NCBI RefSeq assembly: GCF_000620125.1
Contig: NZ_JHVL01000003.1
Location: 1 to 64,000 of the forward strand
Reading direction: 5' to 3'
Length of the DNA: 64,000 nt
Origin: Clostridiisalibacter paucivorans DSM 22131
GTDB taxonomy: Bacteria > Bacillota > Clostridia > Tissierellales > Clostridiisalibacteraceae
The position numbers and the translations under genes are program-made. Below, piece after piece: positions 47,357 through 56,566 of this stretch. The notes under the pieces were generated by a model, which was given only the letters and a program-made list of their open reading frames with translations, did no database searches and was not told the DNA's origin. Position 1 is the first letter of the stretch, and the number at the start of each line of letters is the position of its first letter.

Positions 47357-47680
47357 TTAAAGAAATGTGTTCTCAGTATTGTTAACAGCTTCTTCTAATG
47401 CTAACAGTCCTTCTTTTCTCGCAATATTAGCTAAATCAATTATCTCTTTAATTAATTCATCTGCCTTAGAATCTTTTTCAGTAAAAACATTTTTCACTAC
47501 TTTAAAAGTATTTAGTACATTTTTTAATGGAAAACTAATAAGGGTAGCAGCTATAGTACCTCCCAACACAATAAATATAGATGCTGTATCCATAAAAGTA
47601 CCCAAGCTACCAGATAACATTATTCCCCAAACTATAAAACCTATTCCAGCAAAAAAACCTATACCAGTACCTAAATCCAA
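47357..47680 (-). CDS. MotA N-terminal fragment (TM1-TM2 half)
   Basis: 107-aa open frame from a TTG start six bases after GAGGTG. It contains TM1 (GIGFFAGIGFIVWGIML), TM2 (ASIFIVLGGTIAATLISFP) and the first part of the loop, then ends at the premature TAA. On its own it lacks TM3-TM4 that contact MotB. Confidence 0.55.
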   Translation of the reverse strand: MDLGTGIGFFAGIGFIVWGIMLSGSLGTFMDTASIFIVLGGTIAATLISFPLKNVLNTFKVVKNVFTEKDSKADELIKEIIDLANIARKEGLLALEEAVNNTENTFL

Positions 47681-47704
47681 TGTCTACACCTCATTTCTAT
47701 GTAA

Positions 47705-47896
47705 CTATATTTCCTCAATCAGATAGCGTCTTTTATAGCATGTAATTTTATCTATAATTTCATCAGCAGACTCTTTTACTACATATCTGTTTCCTGTAGT
47801 CAATTTAATAACAGTATTTGGTGTTTCCTCTACAAGCTCTATTAAATCTGCATTTATAATGAATTCTTTTCCATTCATTCTTCTTAATTTTATCAT
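47705..47896 (-). CDS. flbD: Flagellar protein FlbD (SwrD)
   Basis: 63-aa protein with the FlbD pattern MIKLRRMNGKEFIINADLIE and RYVVKESADEIIDKI. B. subtilis SwrD at the same place after flgE increases motor power for swarming. ATG 47896 follows AAGGTG by six bases. Confidence 0.92.
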   Translation of the reverse strand: MIKLRRMNGKEFIINADLIELVEETPNTVIKLTTGNRYVVKESADEIIDKITCYKRRYLIEEI

Positions 47897-47931
47897 ATTT
47901 TTCACCTTTTTTATACAAAATAGATGTTAAA

Positions 47932-47962
47932 ATGACAGCCCATAACAGCCATGGGCTGTCAT
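47932..47962 (-). terminator. Hairpin between flgE and flbD
   Basis: A 12-bp perfect stem, ATGACAGCCCAT/ATGGGCTGTCAT, with a seven-base loop lies nine bases after the flgE stop. On the minus strand it is followed by TTTAACATC, a weak U-run. It may lower flbD-motA-motB relative to hook genes or protect the flgE mRNA 3' end. Confidence 0.55.
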
Positions 47963-47970
47963 CTTAATCA

Positions 47971-49407
47971 TTATCTCTTAAGATTTACTAGTTCCTGTAA
48001 CATTTCGTCAGTTGTAGTTATAACCCTAGAATTGGCTTGAAATCCCCTTTGAGTAGTTATCATCTCAGTAAATTCCAATGATAAATCTACATTGGACATT
48101 TCCAAAGCCCCTGAAGCTATAGCTCCAAATCCACTATTTCCAGGTTTGCCTACCTGAGGCTCTCCTGAATTTCTGGTATCCATGAAAAAGTTATTTCCTA
48201 TCTTCTGAAGACCCATAGGATTATCAAACTTAGCCAACATAATTTGTCCCAATGCCTTCTTTTCTCCATTGGAATAGTTACCTATTACAACTCCAGAAGC
48301 ATCTATCCCATAAGATTCTATAGTACCTGCACTATTTCCTTGTACAATCTTGGGCTTGGCATCGGATTCCACTGCATATTGGGTAAGGCCAGCATAGTCT
48401 AGAGATATGGTATTGTCAAACTCCCCTGCATTTTCATCATATTTTCCAAACCCTGAAGGTAAGTTAGCTGCAGAGCCTACATTTCCACTATCATCTATAA
48501 ACTCTATGTCTAAACTTCCCGATGATAATTCTCCATTCTTATCAAAACTCACAGCAATGGGATCTGTGCCTCCATTAAATTGAAAATCCACGCCTTCAGG
48601 TAATCCTTCAATATCCTTTATATCCATATACCATTTGTTTGATACCCATGACAAATCTGGTTCATCTGAAGAATAAGTTTCCCCTCCATTTACTTCATTA
48701 GTTCCATCAGTAACAGCTTTTTCAAACTCTAGAGTTACCTTATAAGAATTTCCTAAACTATCTTTTATATAGGTATCTGTAGTATAAGTCATACTATCAT
48801 CTTTAACCACTGTATATGTTGGAGGAGTAGCACCATCAGACTCTACCCCAAAGGGTAATTCTGATCTAGAATCTAGGTTTCCACTTACATTGACTTCTGA
48901 TGTAGTAGAGGGAGCCTTCATATCCGACATATCTATCCTTATATCTCCCACTTCACTGGTCCTATTTCCATCTTCATCATATTTATACCCTAACACCTTA
49001 TATCCATCAGGTGTTACCAAATATCCTGCTCTATCCACCACAAAATTACCTGCCCTTGTATAATACCTATTTTCAAATTTAGTATCATCACTTACTATAA
49101 AATATCCATTTTCCCCATCTACCATTAGATCTGTAGGGTTATTTGTCCTTTGAACTGCACCTTTAGTATGTACAGTATTTATCGAGCCCAGTTTAAGACC
49201 TAAACCTATTTGTTGAGGATTTGTACCTCCCTTACCTCCTTGAGGTGCACTTGCTCCCCTAATTAATTCACTGAAAACTTCCTGAAAATTAACTTGTCCT
49301 TTTTTATATCCCACAGTATTTACATTTGCAATATTATTACCTATTACATCCATCTTTGTTTGGTGTACCCTCAATCCAGAAACTCCAGAGTACATTGACC
49401 TCATCAT
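47971..49407 (-). CDS. flgE: Flagellar hook protein FlgE
   Basis: 478 aa. N-terminal rod/hook signature (MYSGVSGLRVHQTKMDVIGNNIANVNTVGYKKG split as SGLRVHQTKMDVIGNN and IANVNTVGYKKG), the variable D1/D2 hook domains, and the C-terminal helix EFTEMITTQRGFQANSRVI. It polymerises into the hook after export. GGGAGG precedes the ATG. Confidence 0.95.
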   Translation of the reverse strand: MMRSMYSGVSGLRVHQTKMDVIGNNIANVNTVGYKKGQVNFQEVFSELIRGASAPQGGKGGTNPQQIGLGLKLGSINTVHTKGAVQRTNNPTDLMVDGENGYFIVSDDTKFENRYYTRAGNFVVDRAGYLVTPDGYKVLGYKYDEDGNRTSEVGDIRIDMSDMKAPSTTSEVNVSGNLDSRSELPFGVESDGATPPTYTVVKDDSMTYTTDTYIKDSLGNSYKVTLEFEKAVTDGTNEVNGGETYSSDEPDLSWVSNKWYMDIKDIEGLPEGVDFQFNGGTDPIAVSFDKNGELSSGSLDIEFIDDSGNVGSAANLPSGFGKYDENAGEFDNTISLDYAGLTQYAVESDAKPKIVQGNSAGTIESYGIDASGVVIGNYSNGEKKALGQIMLAKFDNPMGLQKIGNNFFMDTRNSGEPQVGKPGNSGFGAIASGALEMSNVDLSLEFTEMITTQRGFQANSRVITTTDEMLQELVNLKR

Positions 49408-49486
49408 TTTAAAAAACCTCCCTTTATTATACCGTCATATATCTTCTATCAGTCAGACATATATAGCCTCCTCAAAGAAGGTCCAG

Positions 49487-49861
49487 CTATATAATTACGG
49501 CACCGTCTATATTTGTAAATACATTTTCCTTTAACTCCTCAGTATTAGCTGTTGTAATTATAGTTTTGTTTTTTACACTGGCTATAAAAGCCTTATTTCC
49601 CATAACTATCAATGCTTCTTTTACTCCTTTAGCCTGGGCCTTATCTATGGCATTTTCAATCTTTCCTAAATCCTGATCACTTAAGTTTATATTCCTAGTA
49701 TTTATTCTCTGCTGAGCATGTTTTGAAAATTTAACACTTTTAGAATTTAAGGAATTCAATATCTGGTCAAAGTTTTTATTCTTTTTTATATCTTTTACTG
49801 TTCTTTTGTAATTATTTTTCGATACAATCTGATTTAACCTTTGTATCTGTATCTTATCCAT
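49487..49861 (-). CDS. TIGR02530-type flagellar operon protein
   Basis: 124 aa. The central SKHAQQRINTRNINLSDQD and terminal FTNIDGAVII segments match the small family annotated as flagellar operon protein TIGR02530, found between flgD and flgE in Firmicutes. No signal or membrane helix. The exact role is unknown, possibly in hook assembly. Confidence 0.85.
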   Translation of the reverse strand: MDKIQIQRLNQIVSKNNYKRTVKDIKKNKNFDQILNSLNSKSVKFSKHAQQRINTRNINLSDQDLGKIENAIDKAQAKGVKEALIVMGNKAFIASVKNKTIITTANTEELKENVFTNIDGAVII

Positions 49862-49879
49862 ACCATCAACTCCAGGATA

Positions 49880-50299
49880 TTATTCTTCTTGGCTTACATC
49901 TCCATCTTCTGTATCTCCATTGCCTTCTTCCACATTATTGTCCCCACTATATGATTCTAAGACTTCTTTTATTTGTGATATATCGTCTCTTATATTGTCA
50001 ATATTTACATTATTATTCATATTCATTATAGTTAATAAATCCTTTATATCTTGTTGAGACTGCTTCATATTTGCATTCATATTTTGCATTTGCTCTAATG
50101 AAGAAAACTGTGCCATCTGAGCTATAAATTCTTTGTCTTCAACAGGATTCATAGGGTCTTGATTCCTAAGCTGAGTTACCAGTAAATTTAGAAAGGTATC
50201 CTTATCTAAATCACCTTTTTTATCCTCTGTCTTCCGTTCCTCAGGCTTTGAATTTACATCCTTCCAAAGCATATCATTATTGGTTGATTCTACTGCCAT
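49880..50299 (-). CDS. flgD: Hook-cap (hook assembly) protein FlgD
   Basis: 139 aa: the conserved N-terminal FlgD segment ([41 protein letters not shown]) seen as [18 protein letters not shown] and [16 protein letters not shown], then a coiled-coil and an acidic tail. It lacks the C-terminal Ig/Tudor-like domains of enterobacterial FlgD, which is usual for Firmicutes. Confidence 0.92.
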   Translation of the reverse strand: MAVESTNNDMLWKDVNSKPEERKTEDKKGDLDKDTFLNLLVTQLRNQDPMNPVEDKEFIAQMAQFSSLEQMQNMNANMKQSQQDIKDLLTIMNMNNNVNIDNIRDDISQIKEVLESYSGDNNVEEGNGDTEDGDVSQEE

Positions 50300-50313
50300 A
50301 TTAACATCCCCTT

Positions 50314-51771
50314 CTACGCCATAAAATCTATATTACTATTTAAATACATCCCTTTTATAGTGTTATTATTATGGGTTTCATTTACGTATAGTGTATTGTT
50401 TTCATATTCTGCACTATTTAATATTTTCTTTTTATTGTTCTTGCTTTTATTACTCATCCAATTTAAAAATTGCCTTTGTTCATAACTACCATCATCTGTT
50501 ACAGAAACATCAAATGCACCTATGTCTAGACCTTGTTCATTCAAACTATCTTTTAATTGATTCATATTGGTCTCTATTAGCTGCTTTATTTCATGATTAT
50601 CCACCGTAGCCTTTGCAGTCAGTACACCCTTCTCAACTGCCAATTTTATCGACAACTTTCCTAGGAATTCTGGCTTTAATTTTATCTCCATTTCTGAAGA
50701 CTTATCTTTAATTACTACTTTTGCCTTGTCTAATATTTGTTCCAATATATTTTCTTTGTCTATAATAGCATTAAAACCTTTGCTATCTATTGCTTCCATA
50801 TTAGAAGATTTATTATTAGATACCATCTCTATATTAAAGTTGTTTCCATTGTTTGTGACATCTAAACTATGTCTTGTATTACCTTCTGTAGGCTTTACCA
50901 AGTCTATACTCTCTCTATTTACTTTACTCTCCATATTAACTTTAACTGCATTATCTTTTATATCCCTTTGTTCTTTCACATGCCTATTATCATCAATATC
51001 TTTGATAAAACCTATATCAATTTCTTCATTCTTTATATTTTCTATATGCTTTTGACCCTGCCTAATATCTTTATTGCTTTTAATATTGCCTTGGGTCAAT
51101 AATACGTTTAAATCTCTTTTTATATTCCGTAGACTGGATTTGTTATCCATATCTTCTTTCTTTAATATTTCATCTATATTGGCAACAATATCCTGTAGTT
51201 TATCTATCCCTTCTCCATCTTTTAAAATTTCTTTACTATGATTATTAAGCAATATATCAGATACTATTTTAATATCTTCCTTTAATGCCTTAATGCTATC
51301 AAATTTAATATGATTCTGCTTTTCAGCCTCTTTCCCCATATCCTTCAATTCATTATTTAGTACATTAAGCAAATCAATTATTTTCTCTTGATTAGGTGTT
51401 AATTCCACTTCAATATCCTGCTGTTGTTCTTCATACAATTTGTTATCTGATTTACATATTTTATCATCTTCTTCTGTCTTATCAGATTTATCAACATTGT
51501 CTATTTTTTTATCTTCTGTTACTTTATCATTTTTATTGTTTTTTAATTGATTTTTATTAGGTCTTTCTTCATTCTTTTCTTTACTTTTTATCGACTCATC
51601 TTTTTGATTAATATTTTTATTCTTTTTTGCTGGTCGTTTCATATTACTCTTTTCTAGATGAGACTCAAAAGTATTTTTTTCTTTTTTACTATATCTAGTA
51701 TTATCCTTAGCAGATACTTTCATTGGAGATTTTAGCTTCATTATATCTAATGCAACCATTTGTCCACTCAT
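50314..51771 (-). CDS. fliK: Flagellar hook-length control protein FliK
   Basis: 485 aa. Long, disordered, lysine/asparagine/aspartate-rich N-terminal ruler region, and a C-terminal Flg_hook domain (about 365-435) with [17 protein letters not shown] and [19 protein letters not shown]. It measures hook length and triggers the FlhB switch. ATG 51771 follows AAGGGGGTG; an in-frame GTG lies in that site. Confidence 0.9.
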   Translation of the reverse strand: MSGQMVALDIMKLKSPMKVSAKDNTRYSKKEKNTFESHLEKSNMKRPAKKNKNINQKDESIKSKEKNEERPNKNQLKNNKNDKVTEDKKIDNVDKSDKTEEDDKICKSDNKLYEEQQQDIEVELTPNQEKIIDLLNVLNNELKDMGKEAEKQNHIKFDSIKALKEDIKIVSDILLNNHSKEILKDGEGIDKLQDIVANIDEILKKEDMDNKSSLRNIKRDLNVLLTQGNIKSNKDIRQGQKHIENIKNEEIDIGFIKDIDDNRHVKEQRDIKDNAVKVNMESKVNRESIDLVKPTEGNTRHSLDVTNNGNNFNIEMVSNNKSSNMEAIDSKGFNAIIDKENILEQILDKAKVVIKDKSSEMEIKLKPEFLGKLSIKLAVEKGVLTAKATVDNHEIKQLIETNMNQLKDSLNEQGLDIGAFDVSVTDDGSYEQRQFLNWMSNKSKNNKKKILNSAEYENNTLYVNETHNNNTIKGMYLNSNIDFMA

Positions 51772-51816
51772 CTTTTTCACCCCCTTTCAATAGCATTTAT
51801 ATATTATAAAGACATA

Positions 51817-53043
51817 TTACAAAGTAAGTTTTTTAGATAAATCAGCTGCTTTTCTTGGTTCCATATTTTCAAGTATTTCTGATACCTTTGACTTTTTAAT
51901 TTGATTCAAAACATCTACTGCAATCTTTAAATCATTAGTTTCATATATATCACTATTATCTACTTCAAAAAAGTCTATTTTTTCACCACTGCCACTCATC
52001 AATAGCCTCTCAAGTATATTAGCTACATCTTGCGAATTCATCTTATCGTATATAGATGCCAATTCCTTTATTTTACCTTCATAATAATTTAAGTAATTTA
52101 TTGCCTTAGTTATTTCTATAGTCTTAGTATCATCTATAGAGTATAATTGTTCGTATTCTCTAATCCCATTAAACAGGTTCTTTACAAACTCAGTGTCGTC
52201 ACCATATTTCAATATCCTTGCTGCATCAGCTATTTCCATATTCATGAAAATTTGAGATAATTGGTCAATACTATAATTATCCTCATTTCCTATTTCTCCA
52301 TATGCTTTTTCAGGGTCCATCACTGAATATTGTTGAGATAACTTTAGAAGCTCTTTTCCTTCAACATTTTTCGCCAATAATACGGGAACTATCTGCTCTT
52401 TTCTAATAGGATCTATTCTATTTAAAAAGTTTTCTTTTATTTCTTTATCATAAAAAAATAATTCTGCCAATTTATCTTGCTCCATACTATTAAATACTTT
52501 AACTAGATATTGGGATTTTTCTCTATTTCCTATATAATTTTCTTTTATATCTTTTATTAAAACATTAGTTTTGGTATCTTCGAATTTTTTGATATCCTCT
52601 TCTAATTTAGATAAACTATCTTCTTTAATTTCATCATACGTTGCAATCAATGGGTCCTTTTTTATTTCAATATTTCTTATCAATTTAACTATATCCTCAG
52701 TCCTTTGTGTAGATATATGTCTCATATTGCCAATAATATCATGAAACAGTTCCTCGTCTTGACCTTTTATAATGTACAGTTTTTCTGAAGCACTAGTTTT
52801 ATCTATACTAATATAATAATCTGAAATATATGCTATCTTTTCATCTCGCTCTTCTTCAGTGGGATATTTTGAAAAATAATCCCCTATAAATCCTGGGGCT
52901 TTTCTCAAATAACCCTCAGCCATATTATTGAATTTATCGTTGGTATTATATAAAATAATCATAATAAACATAGGTACCATTATAAATACAGCTAAAAATA
53001 TGGATATTACTTTTAATATATTTTTTTTCTTATCCTTGTCCAT
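51817..53043 (-). CDS. MotE/YlxF-like membrane protein with MgtE-N-type repeats
   Basis: 408 aa. One N-terminal transmembrane helix (about 10-30) and a large outside or periplasm-facing helical region. The C-terminal part has the MgtE intracellular-N-like motif (ILENMEPRKAADLSKKL) typical of the YlxF/MotE proteins between fliJ and fliK. It is about twice the usual length: the same M-x(4,6)-A-x(2)-L pattern recurs upstream in FNSMEQDKLAELF, MNMEIADAARIL and DKMNSQDVANIL. Relatives aid stator stability or secretion; the role here is inferred. Confidence 0.75.
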   Translation of the reverse strand: MDKDKKKNILKVISIFLAVFIMVPMFIMIILYNTNDKFNNMAEGYLRKAPGFIGDYFSKYPTEEERDEKIAYISDYYISIDKTSASEKLYIIKGQDEELFHDIIGNMRHISTQRTEDIVKLIRNIEIKKDPLIATYDEIKEDSLSKLEEDIKKFEDTKTNVLIKDIKENYIGNREKSQYLVKVFNSMEQDKLAELFFYDKEIKENFLNRIDPIRKEQIVPVLLAKNVEGKELLKLSQQYSVMDPEKAYGEIGNEDNYSIDQLSQIFMNMEIADAARILKYGDDTEFVKNLFNGIREYEQLYSIDDTKTIEITKAINYLNYYEGKIKELASIYDKMNSQDVANILERLLMSGSGEKIDFFEVDNSDIYETNDLKIAVDVLNQIKKSKVSEILENMEPRKAADLSKKLTL

Positions 53044-53054
53044 AATAATCACCA

Positions 53055-53492
53055 CTATTTTACCGTATTCTTAAAACTAACTAATTGATCTACCATTTTT
53101 TCTTCTTCCTTTTTCACTATATAATTATAACTTTCCTTATCTCTCTCTTTTAATTTTTCTAAAGTTTTCTTGTCAATAGAAGCTTTAACTAACCTGTCCT
53201 GTATTTCTTGTAATTCATTTCTAATCTCTAATATTAATTTGTTTTGTTCCTTTATTTTTATATTTAAATTTTTAATGTGCATATCTAACATTTTTAGTTC
53301 CATTACTTTGGCATTATTGGCCAGATCATTTTTCGATTTGTTTAATCCTTCTCTCTCTTTTAATAATCTATTAATAACCATCTCTGCTTTTTCTAGTCTA
53401 GACTTACAGTACCCAAATTCTTTATATATCTTGTCCTCAATAGTCTCCCTATAATCTAATATCCTTTGTAACTTAAATTTGAATTTTGTCAT
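53055..53492 (-). CDS. fliJ: Flagellar export chaperone FliJ
   Basis: 145-aa, almost wholly alpha-helical coiled-coil protein starting TKFKFKLQRILDYRETIED, the family N-terminus. It links the FliI ATPase to FlhA. ATG 53492 is preferred to a GTG nine bases earlier. Assigned by the N-terminal motif, coiled coil and position after fliI. Confidence 0.9.
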   Translation of the reverse strand: MTKFKFKLQRILDYRETIEDKIYKEFGYCKSRLEKAEMVINRLLKEREGLNKSKNDLANNAKVMELKMLDMHIKNLNIKIKEQNKLILEIRNELQEIQDRLVKASIDKKTLEKLKERDKESYNYIVKKEEEKMVDQLVSFKNTVK

Positions 53493-53510
53493 AGTAATCA
53501 CCCACTAATT

Positions 53511-54827
53511 TTATTCTAGAATACTTTTCAATATAGACAAAGTTTCTTCAAATTCAAACGACTCCATTGTATCTTGAGTTAAAAAATCATCAATAGCATC
53601 TATATGGTTAATGGCCTTGTCTATCTTAGGGTTGCTTCCCATTTTATACGCCCCAATATTGATAAGATCTTCAGAATTTCTATATGTAGCAATAATGTCC
53701 TTTATGCCATTAGAATCCTTTATATGTGTTTTATCGCATATATTTGGCATGACTCTACTCACACTGCCCAAAACATCTATAGCCGGATAATGATTTTGGT
53801 TAGCAAGTTTTCTAGACAAAACAATATGTCCATCTAATATACCTCTAGCAGCATCTGTTATAGGCTCATTCAAATCATCTCCATCTACCAACACCGTATA
53901 TAAGGCCGTCATATTTCCATTCTTAGAGTTTCCAGCCCTTTCTAATAATTTAGGTAATACAGCAAATACTGACGGTGTGAATCCCTTCGTTACTGGTGGT
54001 TCTCCTATAGCAAGTCCTATCTCTCTCTGAGCCATTGCAAACCTTGTAAGGGAATCCATAAGAAGAAGAACATTTTTTCCTCTATCTCTAAAATATTCCG
54101 CTATAGCTGTAGTCAATAAAGCACCCTTCATTCTAATTAGAGCAGGTTGATCTGAAGTAGCAACTACAACCACTGATTTTTTTAGACCTTCTTCCTTCAA
54201 ATCATTTTCAATAAACTCTCTAACTTCCCTGCCCCTTTCACCGATTAACCCTATTACATTAATATCTGCAATGGCATTTCTTGATATCATTCCCATTAAT
54301 GTACTTTTTCCAACACCACTACCAGCAAATATTCCAATCCTCTGTCCCTTTCCACAAGTAAGTAATCCATCAATAACCTTTATACCCAATGGCAATACTT
54401 CACTAATTTTTTGTCTGTCTAAAGGATTGGGTGGGTCATTGGAAACAGGGTATGATTGTGATATTTCTATGGGGCCTTTGCCATCTATAGGATTTCCCAA
54501 TCCATCCAGTACCCTACCTTTAAGATTGTCACTAACATTGACCTTTAATGTATGTCCACTGGCAACAACAGTGCTTCCCGGGCCTATCCCTGTCATATCT
54601 CCCAATGGCATTAAAAGTATTTTATCTTCCTTAAAACCTACAACTTCCGAAAGAATAGGATTCTTTTTATTATAGGGGTATATATAACATAATTCTCCTA
54701 ATTTTACCAATGGACCTGATGATTGAATTGTGAGCCCCGTAACTTGAGTTACTTTCCCTTTATATACAACTAATTCTGAATTATTCAATCTAGACTTATA
54801 TTTATTTATATTTATCACATCTATCAC
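53511..54827 (-). CDS. fliI: Flagellum-specific ATP synthase FliI
   Basis: 438-aa F1-beta-like ATPase with the Walker A IFAGSGVGKSTLMGMI, Walker B VLLLMDSLTRFAMAQRE and YPAIDVLGSVSRVM. It forms the hexameric export ATPase with FliH and FliJ. Its start overlaps the fliH stop by four bases. Confidence 0.97.
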   Translation of the reverse strand: MIDVININKYKSRLNNSELVVYKGKVTQVTGLTIQSSGPLVKLGELCYIYPYNKKNPILSEVVGFKEDKILLMPLGDMTGIGPGSTVVASGHTLKVNVSDNLKGRVLDGLGNPIDGKGPIEISQSYPVSNDPPNPLDRQKISEVLPLGIKVIDGLLTCGKGQRIGIFAGSGVGKSTLMGMISRNAIADINVIGLIGERGREVREFIENDLKEEGLKKSVVVVATSDQPALIRMKGALLTTAIAEYFRDRGKNVLLLMDSLTRFAMAQREIGLAIGEPPVTKGFTPSVFAVLPKLLERAGNSKNGNMTALYTVLVDGDDLNEPITDAARGILDGHIVLSRKLANQNHYPAIDVLGSVSRVMPNICDKTHIKDSNGIKDIIATYRNSEDLINIGAYKMGSNPKIDKAINHIDAIDDFLTQDTMESFEFEETLSILKSILE

Positions 54828-55555
54828 TCGCTATTCAATGTCTCTAATAGTATCTTTTTCACATTATCCATTTGTGTTTTAAAACCTACATCTACCGTAC
54901 CATTACTACTTTCTATAATACAGTCTCCCTTTTTTAGGCTAGAATCTATCTTGATATCAATGTTTTCTACCAAATTAGCCATTGCCAATACCTTATTCTT
55001 AGATAACTCGACTATATCGTAATCTTCTTTAGATACCCTTATGACTAGGCTGTCACTTATATTCAAACCATCTAACCCTTTAGATATCATAGATAAAATC
55101 GCCTCTTTATCCTCTTCAAGCTTCATATTTATAACCTTTTCAGATATGTTTATAATTAGGTCTATTACATCTTTTTCTATGGTATCTAGTACTAACTTTC
55201 TTTCATTAAGATATCCTTCTTTTATACTATTTGCCTCAGATATAAGTTTGTCAGATTCTTCCTTTCCTTCTGTATAACCAAGCTCATAACCTTCTTCATA
55301 TCCCCTCTTCTTACTATCCTCTATAATTTTTTTAGCTTCTTTATGGGCATCCTCTATTAATATTCTAGCATCCTCTTCAGCTTTTCTTCTAATCTCTTCA
55401 GCCTGCACTTTTGCCTCTTTCACTATACTATCTGATTTCATTTTCCCTTTATTAATAATCTTGTCATAATTAGTTTGAGGGTCTACATTGGTCTGTATAC
55501 CTTTATCTTTACTTTCCACCTCTACTATCCTAGAGGACTTTATTACTCTAGACAA
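54824..55555 (-). CDS. fliH: Flagellar assembly protein FliH
   Basis: 243 aa. A long coiled-coil (about 30-110) with GYEEGYELGYTEGKEE, the glycine-repeat motif of FliH, then a V-ATPase-E-like C-terminal domain. It regulates FliI. It overlaps fliG by eight bases. Confidence 0.92.
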   Translation of the reverse strand: MSRVIKSSRIVEVESKDKGIQTNVDPQTNYDKIINKGKMKSDSIVKEAKVQAEEIRRKAEEDARILIEDAHKEAKKIIEDSKKRGYEEGYELGYTEGKEESDKLISEANSIKEGYLNERKLVLDTIEKDVIDLIINISEKVINMKLEEDKEAILSMISKGLDGLNISDSLVIRVSKEDYDIVELSKNKVLAMANLVENIDIKIDSSLKKGDCIIESSNGTVDVGFKTQMDNVKKILLETLNSE

Positions 55556-56564
55556 TTACTTCATCTCCTCCTCTAGGTGTTACTATTTCACCAGCATCCT
55601 CTAACCTTCTTATGACATTAACTACATTTTGTTGAGCTTCTTCTATATCTTTTAGTCTCACAGGTCCCATAAATTCCATATCTTCTTTAATCATTTCAAC
55701 AAGACGCTTAGACATATTTGCAAAAATAACTTCTTTTACTTCTTCACTGGCACCTTTTAAAGCTACAGCCCATTGGTTATTATCTATTTCCCTAATAAAT
55801 CTCTGAATAGATCTACTATCCAGTGATACAATGTCTTCAAACACAAACATTCTCTTTCTAATTTCTTCTGATAACTCAGCATCTTGAGTCTCTAATTCTT
55901 CCATTATATGCTTTTCTGTTCCTCTATCAACTGAATTTAAAATAGAAACTATAGATTCTATGCCACCGGCAGAAGTGAAATCTTGAGATACGACGGTAGA
56001 AAATTTGCTTTCTATTACTCTTTCCACTTCTTTTATAATTTCAGGGGTTGTCCTATCCATTGTAGCAATTCTCTTAGCTACTTCTGCTTGCTTTTCAGGA
56101 GATAGCTTAGACATTATTTGTCCTGCCTGATTAGGAGACAAATATGCCAATATCAGTGCAATAGTCTGAGGATGCTCGCTTTGTATATAGTTTAATAATT
56201 GGTTGGGATCAGCTTTACGAATAAATTCAAAGGGTCTTACTTGTAATGATGTTGTAAGTTTATTAATTATGTCCACAGCCTTTTGAGAACCTAAAGCCCT
56301 TTCTAAAACATCTTTGGCATAATTAATTCCTCCCTCTGATATATATTCTTGTGCTAAACACATCTGGTAAAAATCTTCTATTACCTTTTCTTTTTCTTCA
56401 GGAGATACCATCCTCATATTGGCTATTTCTAAAGTCAACTCTTCTATCTCTTCTTCATTTAAATGTTTAAATATTTCCGCAGACTTTTGAGGTCCCAGTG
56501 TTATCAACAATATTGCTGCCTTTTCTTTTCCACTAAGTTCATTTTTTCTAGCCACACTTATCAC
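55548..56564 (-). CDS. fliG: Flagellar motor switch protein FliG
   Basis: 338 aa: N-terminal FliF-binding domain, middle ARM domain with the EHPQTIALILAYL motif, and C-terminal domain with the charged torque helix (DNNQWAVALKGASEEVKEVIFANMSKR region). Two GTG codons are possible starts (56564 and 56555); GAGGAG fits the first and GAGG the second. It starts two bases after the fliF stop. Confidence 0.96.
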   Translation of the reverse strand: MISVARKNELSGKEKAAILLITLGPQKSAEIFKHLNEEEIEELTLEIANMRMVSPEEKEKVIEDFYQMCLAQEYISEGGINYAKDVLERALGSQKAVDIINKLTTSLQVRPFEFIRKADPNQLLNYIQSEHPQTIALILAYLSPNQAGQIMSKLSPEKQAEVAKRIATMDRTTPEIIKEVERVIESKFSTVVSQDFTSAGGIESIVSILNSVDRGTEKHIMEELETQDAELSEEIRKRMFVFEDIVSLDSRSIQRFIREIDNNQWAVALKGASEEVKEVIFANMSKRLVEMIKEDMEFMGPVRLKDIEEAQQNVVNVIRRLEDAGEIVTPRGGDEVIV

Positions 56565-56566
56565 CT

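Larger units (their letters stand above)
46901..47680 (-). pseudogene. motA: motA interrupted by one in-frame TAA stop
   Basis: The two pieces lie in one continuous reading frame of 260 codons, the normal MotA length, broken only by TAA at 47359-47357 (codon 108). Reading across it gives ENTFL-stop-KGIMLIVDG, where MotA proteins usually have FLKKGI; AAA to TAA is a single base change. The stop lies in the cytoplasmic loop, after TM1-TM2 and before TM3-TM4. Everything else of the protein is intact: IARKEGLLALEEAV with the motor-interaction Arg and Glu, FAPAFGMIGTLIGL and NLIFLPVANKL with the conserved prolines. Could be a nonsense mutation, a sequencing error or a two-piece protein. Confidence 0.85.

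Noticed and set aside
46901-47680. Frameshift in motA
   Set aside because: At first the two pieces looked like a frameshift. Counting codons shows they share one frame and are separated by a single TAA plus three sense codons, so it is a nonsense change.
49461-49492. Inverted repeat ATATAGC/GCTATAT after flgE's upstream neighbour as a terminator
   Set aside because: The arms are AT-rich, the loop is long, there is no U-run, and the repeat overlaps the end of the TIGR02530 gene and the flgE ribosome-binding region.
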